From contig JAEWSD010000085.1 in the NCBI GenBank assembly GCA_023398615.1, forward strand, positions 1-15,487: 15,487 nt of DNA. Reading direction: 5' to 3'. The translations under genes were made by a program, and so were the position numbers. This stretch comes from Bacillota bacterium (GTDB lineage Bacteria; Bacillota; Clostridia; Lachnospirales; Lachnospiraceae). The notes beneath the pieces were generated by a model, which did no database searches, had not been told where the DNA came from, and saw only the letters and a program-made list of their open reading frames with translations. Below are positions 7,259 through 14,121 of the stretch, one piece after another (the stretch's first letter is position 1; each line of letters starts with the position of its first letter).

Positions 7259-8199
7259 TGGTAAGGGATAGTGTCGTAATTATAGGCAGCGGCTTAATGG
7301 GAAGCGGTATCGCGGCGGTTTGCGCATTGTCGGGCAATAAGGCGGTATTGGTTGATACCCGGATGGAAAAAGCCTGCGAAGGCTTTCATCACGCTTTGGA
7401 GAATGCCGGAGAGCTGTGTAATAACGGGCTGGCACCTACTGATGCGATAAAGCTTGCCGAAAGTAATATCAGCTATACGGACAATCTGCGTGCCGCTTTG
7501 GACAGTGCCGCTCTGGTGATAGAGGCAGTTTATGAGAATCTGGAATTAAAGCAGAGTATTTTTAAGGAAATCGACGGAATTCTTCCGCCTGAAATCCCTT
7601 TGGCTTCGAATACAAGCGGGTTGCGTATCACCGATATAGCAAGGGATACAAAGCATCCGGAAAGGACTATGACAACACATTTCTGGTTTCCGGCCCATCT
7701 GGTGCCGTTAGTCGAGATTGTAATGAGTGAACGAACGGATGAAGACATCGCAAAGCATGTGAAGAAAACAATAAGTGCATGGGGAAAATCCCCGGTGCTT
7801 GTCAAAAAAGATTTACCCGGTCAATTGGCAAACCGCATACTGCAGGCGGTGATCAGGGAAGCCGTTAATATTGTGGCTATGGACCTGGCATCCGCCGAAG
7901 ACGTTGATACGGCAGTGAAAATGGGTATGGGCATCAGGTTCCCCGCATGGGGTCCTCTGGAGCATATCGATGCGGTAGGTTTGGATCTTGCGGTTTCCGT
8001 ACAAAATACCGTCCTCCCTGGTATCAGTGCGGAAAAAACCGCAAATGAATATTTGGAAAGGTTAGTTCAGGATAAGCAGTTAGGTTATAAATCCGGTAAA
8101 GGAATTTATGACTGGTCGGTAAAGGATATGGATCAGCTGGCGGCAAAAAGGAATTCCTTTATCATCCAGGCACTGAAATTTTTAGAGAGCAATGAATAG
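7258..8199 (+). CDS. 3-hydroxyacyl-CoA dehydrogenase-fold oxidoreductase (lambda-crystallin/L-gulonate 3-dehydrogenase-like)
   Basis: A 313-residue NAD-dependent enzyme. The N-terminal Rossmann motif is GSGLMGSG (residues 10-17). Catalytic candidates are Ser120 in NTSGL, His141, Glu153 in PLVEIV and Asn192 in PGQLANRI. The length and the PLVEIV segment resemble lambda-crystallin/L-gulonate 3-dehydrogenase and carnitine dehydrogenase more than the about 282-residue 3-hydroxybutyryl-CoA dehydrogenases. The C-terminal helical domain includes the usual GYKSGKGIYDW ending. The motif after the catalytic His reads HFWFPAHL, where relatives usually have H-x-x-N-P, so the substrate pocket may differ. 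Because the operon carries sugar-transport and sugar-isomerase genes and no CoA-ligase or thiolase, oxidation of the 3-hydroxyl of an aldonate-like sugar acid is the best guess, but fatty-acid metabolism cannot be excluded by sequence alone. It overlaps the preceding gene by one base and is the last gene of the operon. Confidence 0.82.
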   Translation: MVRDSVVIIGSGLMGSGIAAVCALSGNKAVLVDTRMEKACEGFHHALENAGELCNNGLAPTDAIKLAESNISYTDNLRAALDSAALVIEAVYENLELKQSIFKEIDGILPPEIPLASNTSGLRITDIARDTKHPERTMTTHFWFPAHLVPLVEIVMSERTDEDIAKHVKKTISAWGKSPVLVKKDLPGQLANRILQAVIREAVNIVAMDLASAEDVDTAVKMGMGIRFPAWGPLEHIDAVGLDLAVSVQNTVLPGISAEKTANEYLERLVQDKQLGYKSGKGIYDWSVKDMDQLAAKRNSFIIQALKFLESNE

Positions 8200-8250
8200 C
8201 GGCCGGAAGGCTTTTATGACTGTCAATATTTAATAATTTTAAAAATCTAC

Positions 8251-8279
8251 TTGCAATATGAAATATTTTGTGCTAACAT
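8251..8279 (+). promoter_or_regulatory. Promoter-like sequence ahead of a terminator (uncertain)
   Basis: TTGCAA at 8251-8256 and TAACAT at 8274-8279 are 17 bases apart, with an upstream TG (8271-8272) forming an extended -10. A transcript from here would start near 8286, directly in front of the terminator at 8289-8327, giving an RNA of only about 40 bases unless it reads through. It may be chance in this AT-rich gap. Confidence 0.3.
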
Positions 8280-8288
8280 AAGTCAACG

Positions 8289-8327
8289 ACAAAGGTGTTG
8301 TGATATACAATATCTTTGTGTTTTTTT
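8289..8327 (+). terminator. Intrinsic terminator of the catabolic operon
   Basis: ACAAAGGTGTTGT (8289-8301) pairs with ACAATATCTTTGT (8307-8319) over 13 positions including two G-U pairs, with a 5-base loop, and is followed by G and seven T (8321-8327). It lies 90 bases after the last catabolic gene and just before the T-box leader. Confidence 0.75.
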
Positions 8328-8345
8328 ATAAGATTTGAGTATAAT
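8316..8345 (+). promoter_or_regulatory. Promoter of the T-box / aspS-gatCAB operon
   Basis: A perfect TATAAT at 8340-8345 has a weak -35 TTGTGT at 8316-8321 at 18 bases spacing. The -35 lies inside the right arm and T-run of the preceding terminator. The predicted start, about 8352, falls at the 5' end of the T-box leader. Confidence 0.5.
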
Positions 8346-8347
8346 AA

Positions 8348-8679
8348 CAGTAAAAAGCTGTGAAAGAGACTGACCTGAATGGATTTGCACCGATTGACAG
8401 GAATGGCGTGTCACCGACTGAGAGCATGCCTATGATGATAGATTTGGGAAGGAACACTCCGGAGCTCACGGGTTGAACGGTTATAAAGGAAGTTGAGTTT
8501 ATGACTGCAGTAGGTTCGTGCGTGACACGCGTTAAGTGGCAGAGAGGTGGGCTGTCGGCTCATAATGCGGGTGGTACCGCGGGAATATGGCAATCGGGCA
8601 TACCGGTTACTATAAGATGAATGAGATCCCGTCCCGGGCATATAGGAGATAAAAACTTCTGTATACCCGGGATTTTTTT
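8348..8679 (+). promoter_or_regulatory. T-box riboswitch leader of the aspS-gatCAB operon
   Basis: The T-box sequence GCGGGTGGTACCGCGGG is at 8567-8583 and is followed by a competing terminator. Upstream, GGCGTG (8405-8410) and CATGCC (8425-8430) form a distal arm of Stem I around a loop carrying the recurrent GACTGAGAG. GAAC at 8475-8478, just before GGTTA (8479-8483) that pairs with TGACC (8371-8375), occupies the expected specifier position and reads as Asn AAC overlapping Glu GAA. AGTAGG (8509-8514) closes Stem I, followed by the IIA/B-like segment ending CGTTAAGTGG. TGGGC (8549-8553) and GCTCA (8558-8562) form Stem III. The UGGU of the antiterminator bulge (8572-8575) would pair with a tRNA NCCA end. 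Known family role: uncharged tRNA favours antitermination and expression of the downstream genes. The Stem I fold is by eye; the T-box call itself is firm. Confidence 0.9.
8632..8679 (+). terminator. T-box regulated terminator
   Basis: TCCCGGG (8632-8638) pairs with CCCGGGA (8666-8672), extended inward by TATA pairs, and is followed by seven T (8673-8679). GATCCCGTCCC just before and within its left arm can instead pair with the ACCGCGGGA of the T-box sequence, giving the antiterminator. It ends 27 bases before the synthetase start codon. Confidence 0.9.
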
Positions 8680-8706
8680 GTTGTAAAAATCAAGGAGGCG
8701 GAATTT

Positions 8707-10047
8707 ATGCAATTTGTAAACGGAATTAAGAATAAAGCTCTGGTTGAGATCAGCGATATCCAAACCGGCGAATATACCGGGAAAGAAGTTAAGCTCAGGG
8801 GAGCCGTACATGTATTGCGTGATATGGGCGAAATAACCTTTGTTATCTTAAGGAAATACGAAGGACTGGTACAGTGTGTGTTTGATGAAACAAAGATGAA
8901 AGATTTCAGCAGCAAGACCTTGCGGGAGGGTTCGACCATAGAAGCCGATGGGATAGTGTCGGAGGAAGAACGTGCGCCGGGCGGCTTTGAGATACTCTTA
9001 ACCGGAATCAGGATACTGTCGGAACCCGCGCCCGATACGGTGATGCCGATCCCTATCGGCAAATGGAAGCTGAATACTTCGTTGGAGACAAAGCTTTCTT
9101 TAAGAGCGATAGCTCTAAGAAATGTGAGGGAAAGGGCAATCTTTAAGATTCAGGAAGGACTCGTAAGAGGCTTTCGTGATTTCATGTTCTCACAGCATTT
9201 TACCGAGATACGAACCCCTAAAATCGTGGAAGGGAATGCGGAAGGAGGCGCTAATGTATTTAAGCTGGAATACTTCGGGAAGAAAGCGTTCCTTGCGCAG
9301 AGCCCCCAGTTTTATAAACAGACGATGGTCGGCGTTTATGACAGAGTATTTGAGGCGGCGCCGGTATTCCGTGCGGAGAAGCATAATACGACCAGGCATT
9401 TGAACGAGTATACCAGCCTGGATTTTGAAATGGGTTACATCGACGGTTTTGAGGATATAATGGAAATGGAACAGGCTATGCTGTCTTATGTATTTGATTT
9501 CCTGTCCAAGGCATATGCGAAAGAAATCAAGCTTCTGGGTGTGACTTTACCGGATGTTGCCAATATTCCGGCGGTTCGTTTCGATGAGGCGAAAAGGCTG
9601 GTTTCGGAAAAGTATAACCGTAAGATCCGCAATCCTTACGATCTGGAGCCGGAGGAAGAGGTCCTGATCGGGAAATATTTCAAGGAGGAGTACGGAAGTG
9701 ATTTCGTATTTGTTACGCATTACCCGTCCAAGAAGAGACCGTTTTATGCGATGGATGACCCGGAGGATTCCAAATTCACCTTAAGCTTTGATCTTTTGTT
9801 TGACGGAATGGAGATTACGACGGGAGGACAGAGGATTCATTCCTACGGGGAGCAGGTGGCTAAAATGCTTGCAAGGGGCATGAATCCGGAAGACTTCACG
9901 AGCTTTCTTATGATCCACAAGCATGGAATGCCGCCTCACGGCGGTCTTGGAATCGGGCTGGAACGCCTTACGATGAAGCTGTTAGGCGAGCAGAATGTAA
10001 GGGAAACAACACTGTTCCCGAGGGACGTATCAAGATTGGAACCATAA
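8707..10047 (+). CDS. aspS2: Archaeal-type aspartyl-tRNA synthetase (probably non-discriminating, AspRS2)
   Basis: A 446-residue class IIb synthetase charging tRNA-Asp, and probably tRNA-Asn, with aspartate. Residues about 15-105 form the N-terminal OB-fold anticodon-binding domain. The catalytic core follows: motif 1 region near EIRTPKIV (167-174), motif 2 with FRAEKHNTTRHLNE (221-234) and motif 3 GLGIGLER with Arg420. The length and the HNTTRHLNE motif are those of archaeal-type AspRS; it lacks the large insertion of the about 590-residue bacterial AspRS. AAGGAGG stands 8 bases before the ATG. Being in one operon with gatCAB behind a T-box, it should supply Asp-tRNA-Asn for amidation. AsnRS shares this fold, but the motif 2 sequence and the context favour AspRS. 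The non-discriminating property is inferred from context rather than from a residue I can verify. Confidence 0.88.
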   Translation: MQFVNGIKNKALVEISDIQTGEYTGKEVKLRGAVHVLRDMGEITFVILRKYEGLVQCVFDETKMKDFSSKTLREGSTIEADGIVSEEERAPGGFEILLTGIRILSEPAPDTVMPIPIGKWKLNTSLETKLSLRAIALRNVRERAIFKIQEGLVRGFRDFMFSQHFTEIRTPKIVEGNAEGGANVFKLEYFGKKAFLAQSPQFYKQTMVGVYDRVFEAAPVFRAEKHNTTRHLNEYTSLDFEMGYIDGFEDIMEMEQAMLSYVFDFLSKAYAKEIKLLGVTLPDVANIPAVRFDEAKRLVSEKYNRKIRNPYDLEPEEEVLIGKYFKEEYGSDFVFVTHYPSKKRPFYAMDDPEDSKFTLSFDLLFDGMEITTGGQRIHSYGEQVAKMLARGMNPEDFTSFLMIHKHGMPPHGGLGIGLERLTMKLLGEQNVRETTLFPRDVSRLEP

Positions 10048-10081
10048 GGTCATCAAAAAATTGAAAGGCACAGGTGTTATT

Positions 10082-10369
10082 ATGACTATAACGGAGGATA
10101 CCATTAAATATGTGGCTGCGCTGGCTAAGCTGGAGCTCGGCGAGCAGGAGAAGGAAAAAGCGATGCAGGATTTGGGCAATATCCTGGAGTATATGAATAC
10201 CATGAATGAACTGGACACCGATGAGATTGAGCCGATGTCCCATGTTTTCCCGATACGTAATGTTTTCCGCGAGGATGTCGTGGTAAATGAGCCAAACAGG
10301 GATATCTTACTGAGCAATGCTCCGGTGCAAAAGGACGGATGCTTTATTGTTCCCAAGACGGTAGAGTAG
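10082..10369 (+). CDS. gatC: Asp-tRNA(Asn)/Glu-tRNA(Gln) amidotransferase subunit C
   Basis: A 95-residue subunit that clamps GatA and GatB together and stabilises the amidotransferase. The start ATG at 10082 gives MTITEDTIKYVAALAKLEL, the conserved N terminus of GatC, and has AGGTG 5-8 bases upstream. A TTG at 10061 in frame would add seven non-conserved residues and is rejected. The second half shows the DEIEPMSHVFPIRNVFREDVV segment, typical of the extended strand wrapped around GatA. It is 34 bases after the synthetase and 55 bases before gatA. Length is normal. Confidence 0.93.
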   Translation: MTITEDTIKYVAALAKLELGEQEKEKAMQDLGNILEYMNTMNELDTDEIEPMSHVFPIRNVFREDVVVNEPNRDILLSNAPVQKDGCFIVPKTVE

Positions 10370-10409
10370 GGAGTTGTACAAAAACTTGGGATGTGCGGGG
10401 AACTGCGCA
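10369..10409 (+). repeat. Possible degenerate copy of the 3459-3528 palindrome (weak)
   Basis: The stretch from GGGAGTTGTACAAAAACT (10369-10386) resembles the left arm at 3459, which reads GGGTGCTG then CAAAAACT, differing by a two-base insertion and two substitutions. The right side is short: TGTGC (10392-10396) and GCGCA (10405-10409) form a small hairpin. Both stretches lie between genes of an operon. Similarity this short could be chance. Confidence 0.25.
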
Positions 10410-10424
10410 GAATGGAGGTAGGAA

Positions 10425-11879
10425 ATGGATATTACACAATTATCAGCGTTGGAATTAGGTAAAAAAATTAAGGATAAAGAAATCACGGTAACAGAGGCAG
10501 TGAATGCGCAGCTGGAGAAGATCAGGGCAAAGGATGAGAGCTATAATTGCTATATAACGCTACTTGAGGAGGAAGCACTTGCACGTGCGGCCAGGGTGCA
10601 GCAGCAGCTTGACGCGGGTGAATTCGGAGATTCTCCGCTTGCGGGAGTACCGGTGGCAATAAAGGACAACATTTGCATAAAGGGGGTAAAGACGACCTGT
10701 GCCTCCAGGATACTGTACAATTTTAAGCCTCCTTACCATGCTACGGTAATTGAGAAGCTTGAGCGGGCGGGTGCCGTAATCCTCGGAAAGGCGAATATGG
10801 ATGAGTTTGCAATGGGCAGTACGACGGAGACTTCTTTCTTCGGCGAGACGAGAAACCCCTGGAACAGGGAGCATGTACCCGGCGGTTCCAGCGGCGGAGC
10901 CGCGGCTGCGGTTGCGGCAGAGGAAGCGTTTTATTCCCTGGGCTCCGATACCGGCGGTTCCATCCGTCAGCCAAGTTCATTCTGCGGAGTTACCGGAATC
11001 AAACCGACCTACGGGACCGTATCCCGTTACGGACTGATTGCCTATGCGTCTTCTCTGGATCAGATCGGACCGATTGCAAGGAATGTTTCCGACTGTGCCG
11101 CCGTTCTGGATGTGATATCCGGCTACGACAGCAAGGATTCGACATCGGTAAACAGGAACGACTACCGGTATACGGATGCACTCACAGACGATGTGAAAGG
11201 GATGCGCGTCGGCATACCAAGAGGCTATCTAGGCTCCGGTCTCGAAGAGGATGTGAGGAAAAGCGTCCTTGCGGCAGCAGAGGTTTTAAAGGATAAGGGC
11301 GCGGTTGTGGAAGAATTCGACCTGGATGCGGTGGATTATGCAATCCCTGCCTACTATGTCATAGCGACTGCCGAGGCAAGTTCAAACCTTTCCAGATATG
11401 ACGGTGTGAAATACGGTTACCGTACGGAGAATTTCGAAGGTCTTCAGGATGTATACAAGAAGAGCAGAAGCGAAGGCTTTGGAATGGAAGTAAAACGCAG
11501 GATGATGATCGGTGCCTTTGTACTAAGCTCCGGTTACTACGATGCATACTATAATAAGGCCCTGAAGGTAAAGGCTTTGATAAAAGAAGGCTTTGATAAG
11601 GCGTTTGCCAATTATGACATCATACTCGGCCCTACGGCGCCTTCGACCGCACCGAAGCTGGGAGAAAGCCTTTCGGACCCTCTTAAAATGTATCTGGGTG
11701 ATATCTATACGGTTTCCGTAAATCTGGCAGGATTACCGGCAATCAGCCTGCCCTGCGGGACGGATTCAAAGGGACTGCCGGTTGGGCTGCAGCTTATCGG
11801 AAGGCATTTTGGTGAAAAGGATATCCTGCGTGCGGCATACAGCTTTGAGCAGACAAGGGAATATGCAAGGCCAAGGTAA
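10425..11879 (+). CDS. gatA: Asp-tRNA(Asn)/Glu-tRNA(Gln) amidotransferase subunit A (amidase)
   Basis: A 484-residue amidase-signature enzyme that releases ammonia from glutamine and channels it to GatB. The Ser-cisSer-Lys catalytic set is complete: Lys80 in AIKDN, Ser155 of the GGSSGG motif as the cis-Ser and Ser179 in GSDTGGSIRQP as the nucleophile. Downstream conserved blocks include GIKPTYGTVSRYGLIAYASS, DQIGPIARNV and the C-terminal LPVGLQLIGRHFGE. Length is the family norm (about 485). GGAGG lies 6 bases before the ATG. It is separated from gatB by 48 bases. No irregularity was seen. Confidence 0.96.
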   Translation: MDITQLSALELGKKIKDKEITVTEAVNAQLEKIRAKDESYNCYITLLEEEALARAARVQQQLDAGEFGDSPLAGVPVAIKDNICIKGVKTTCASRILYNFKPPYHATVIEKLERAGAVILGKANMDEFAMGSTTETSFFGETRNPWNREHVPGGSSGGAAAAVAAEEAFYSLGSDTGGSIRQPSSFCGVTGIKPTYGTVSRYGLIAYASSLDQIGPIARNVSDCAAVLDVISGYDSKDSTSVNRNDYRYTDALTDDVKGMRVGIPRGYLGSGLEEDVRKSVLAAAEVLKDKGAVVEEFDLDAVDYAIPAYYVIATAEASSNLSRYDGVKYGYRTENFEGLQDVYKKSRSEGFGMEVKRRMMIGAFVLSSGYYDAYYNKALKVKALIKEGFDKAFANYDIILGPTAPSTAPKLGESLSDPLKMYLGDIYTVSVNLAGLPAISLPCGTDSKGLPVGLQLIGRHFGEKDILRAAYSFEQTREYARPR

Positions 11880-11927
11880 ATTGGGCTTGTGTTACCTGCT
11901 GATGATAATGAAAGGGATGATGAAACG

Positions 11928-13355
11928 ATGAAATCATATGAAACAGTTATCGGTTTGGAGGTTCATGTAGAGCTGGCAACGAAAACAAAGATTTTCTGCG
12001 GATGTACGACCCAGTTCGGCGGTGACCCGAATACGCATTGCTGCCCGGTATGTACCGGTATGCCCGGCACACTTCCGGTTTTAAATAAAAAGGTAGTGGA
12101 ATATGCGATTGCTGCCGGGTTGGCTACAAATTGTACGATTACACAAAGATGTAAGTTCGACAGGAAGAATTACTTTTATCCGGACTTGCCGAAGGCCTAT
12201 CAGGTATCACAGCTGTATCTTCCGATATGCAGGAACGGCGGCATAGAGATCGAGACCGGCGGAGTGAAAAAGGTGGTTGGTATCCATGAGATTCATATGG
12301 AAGAGGATGCGGGCAAGCTGGTGCATGACCCGTGGGAGGACTGTACCCTGGTTGACTATAACCGGTGTGGTGTCCCTTTAATAGAAATTGTAAGTGAACC
12401 CGATATGCGTTCCGCAGACGAGGTAATTGCTTATTTGGATAAGCTGAAACTGATCCTGCAGTATCTTGGGGTATCGGACTGCAAGATGCAGGAAGGCTCT
12501 CTTCGCGCGGACATCAATCTGTCGGTAAGGGAAATGGGCGCGAAGGAATTCGGAACGAGAACCGAGATGAAGAACATGAACTCCTTCAAGGCAATTGCAA
12601 GAGCAATTGAAGGGGAGAGAAAACGTCAGATTGAACAGCTGGAATATGGGAAGCAGGTCATACAGGAGACGAGGCGCTGGGATGATAACAAGGATACCAG
12701 CTTTGCCATGCGTTCCAAGGAGGATGCCCAGGATTACCGCTATTTCCCGGAACCTGATCTGGTACCGATTGAGATCAGTGATGGGTGGCTGGAGGAAATC
12801 AGGAGCCGTCAGCCGGAGCTGCGTGACGAGAAGATGCAGCGCTATGAGACACAGTACGATATCCCGGCCTATGATGCGGCAATTATAACCGGTTCCAAAC
12901 GGCTGGCCGACATCTTTGAGGAAACGGTTGCAATCTGCGGTAATCCGAAGGAGGTATCCAACTGGCTTATGGTGGAAACCATGCGCTTATTGAAGGAATC
13001 GGAGACGGAGCCTGAGGATATCCGGTTTGAGCCGGAGAACCTGGCCGGACTGATCCGGCTGATCCAGGACGGTAAGATTAACCGTACCGTTGCAAAAGAG
13101 GTATTTGAACATGTATTCAAGGAAAATGTCAACCCGGAGCAGTATGTCAGCGACCACAGCCTTGGCATGGTCAGTGACGAAGGTGCGCTGCGGTCTGTCA
13201 TAGAAAAGATAATCGATGCAAACCCTGCTTCGGTTGCGGATTATAAGGGCGGTAAAGAGAAAGCACTTGGCTTCCTGGTCGGTCAGACCATGAAGGAGAT
13301 GAAAGGGAAAGCCGATCCGGGCAAGATTAACCAGATATTGCGGGAATTATTATAA
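11928..13355 (+). CDS. gatB: Asp-tRNA(Asn)/Glu-tRNA(Gln) amidotransferase subunit B (kinase/transamidase)
   Basis: A 475-residue subunit that phosphorylates the side chain of Asp-tRNA-Asn or Glu-tRNA-Gln and amidates it with ammonia from GatA. ATG 11928 gives the canonical MKSYETVIGLEVHVEL; an upstream in-frame GTG at 11889 would add 13 unconserved residues. Seen: Glu11/His13, a zinc-binding cysteine set (Cys24, Cys26, Cys39, Cys42), the metal-site segment EIHMEEDAGKL (121-131), DYNRCGVPLIEIVSEPD, QEGSLRADINLSVR and TEMKNMNSF. The C-terminal third is the helical and YqeY-like tRNA-binding part, ending GKADPGKINQILRELL. Last gene of the T-box operon; the order aspS2-gatC-gatA-gatB supports a dedicated Asn-tRNA pathway. 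AAAGGG precedes the start by 11 bases, a slightly long spacing. Confidence 0.96.
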   Translation: MKSYETVIGLEVHVELATKTKIFCGCTTQFGGDPNTHCCPVCTGMPGTLPVLNKKVVEYAIAAGLATNCTITQRCKFDRKNYFYPDLPKAYQVSQLYLPICRNGGIEIETGGVKKVVGIHEIHMEEDAGKLVHDPWEDCTLVDYNRCGVPLIEIVSEPDMRSADEVIAYLDKLKLILQYLGVSDCKMQEGSLRADINLSVREMGAKEFGTRTEMKNMNSFKAIARAIEGERKRQIEQLEYGKQVIQETRRWDDNKDTSFAMRSKEDAQDYRYFPEPDLVPIEISDGWLEEIRSRQPELRDEKMQRYETQYDIPAYDAAIITGSKRLADIFEETVAICGNPKEVSNWLMVETMRLLKESETEPEDIRFEPENLAGLIRLIQDGKINRTVAKEVFEHVFKENVNPEQYVSDHSLGMVSDEGALRSVIEKIIDANPASVADYKGGKEKALGFLVGQTMKEMKGKADPGKINQILRELL

Positions 13356-13373
13356 GCTTGATCTGTAAATAAC

Positions 13374-13432
13374 CAGGCAAATTATCCGGTCTGATTTTAA
13401 GAAAAATCAATTCCCGGAAATTTGCCTGATTC
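13374..13432 (+). terminator. Composite hairpin terminator after gatB, possibly bidirectional
   Basis: Three nested stems are seen: CAGGCAAATT (13374-13383) with AATTTGCCTG (13419-13428), CCGG with CCGG, and TGATTTT (13392-13398) with AAAATCA (13403-13409) around AAGA. Only a weak T-run follows on the + strand (ATTCTTT). On the other strand TTATTT follows the hairpin. It lies between convergent genes, so it may serve both. Confidence 0.65.
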
Positions 13433-13447
13433 TTTGGCCGTAAGTAC

Positions 13448-14000
13448 TCAAGGCTGTTCAGCCTGCTCATTCGTTACTATACTCAAAATGATACTTTCTG
13501 CGGTATTTTCCTCATTCATATAAAAGATAATGTTTTTATCATCCAGCTGATAAACGAGAGAATTCTCATCTTCTTTTGTATGCTTTCCATTATTGCCATA
13601 TGCCTTTATTACATCGTCAGCATCCGAACCTATGTAAATTCCTCTTGCCGTTTGATAATTTGAATTATTAAAGGTAATCTGAGTAATGTAATATTCATCA
13701 AAACTTCGGTTTTTCATATTATAATTTGTGTTGGAAACATATAACGCATAATCAGGATAATCGTGCCGGAATACTTTATAAACAAAATCTCCGGAGTATT
13801 CCTCCCCGACGTAACTGTTTTCCGATTGTTTTTCTGTTTTAGGGGGGAATAAATTCGGAGAAGTCGGAATCTAATATAACGGTATTGGTTCCATCACTTA
13901 CAGTAAAATCCGCTGCGTTTAAAGAGCTGATATTATCTCCGCATCCTGTAAGTAACGGCAATATAAAAGCTATTAAGGCTATGTTTTTAATTTTACTCAT
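13448..14000 (-). pseudogene. Small lipoprotein gene interrupted by a one-base frameshift
   Basis: On the minus strand ATG at 14000, with GGAG about 5 bases upstream, begins a lipoprotein: MSKIKNIALIAFILPLLTGC, with an LTGC lipobox. The frame runs for 53 residues through DSDFSEFIPP and stops at 13839-13841. In the next frame an open stretch (PKTEKQSENSYVGEEYSGDF and on) continues to the stop at 13448. The break is at a run of six C on the minus strand (+ strand G at 13842-13847); with five C the two parts join as about 185 residues with no loss. The mature part has the look of secreted Clostridia lipoproteins of unknown role (ITFNNSNYQTARGIYIGSDADDVIKAYG, a GDS-KVIKAYG-like repeat module). 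It could be a real mutation, a slippage-switched gene or a base-call error. No function is assigned. Confidence 0.7.
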
Positions 14001-14121
14001 ATTTTCTCCGATTCTTATCTTACTTCATTTTTCCGAACATTTCAGACTTTCGTTGAAAGAACGGGATCTGAGGTATCCTTTCTCTTATTGTCAGATGTAT
14101 ATAAGGTTTAGTGATATTATA

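Noticed and set aside
7258..8199. Fatty-acid or butyrate-pathway 3-hydroxybutyryl-CoA dehydrogenase
   Set aside because: The operon has no thiolase, crotonase or acyl-CoA dehydrogenase, the protein is about 30 residues longer, and the PLVEIV region resembles lambda-crystallin-type enzymes.
8411..9062. Minus-strand frames across the T-box leader and the start of the synthetase gene
   Set aside because: The region is explained by the T-box leader and a conserved synthetase; the frames lack ribosome binding sites.
10560..11547. Opposite-strand and shifted frames within gatA, rich in Arg and Ser
   Set aside because: Typical shadow frames of a G+C-richer conserved gene.
11889..11927. GTG at 11889 as start of gatB
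   Set aside because: It adds 13 unconserved residues before the canonical MKSYETVIGLEVHVEL start.
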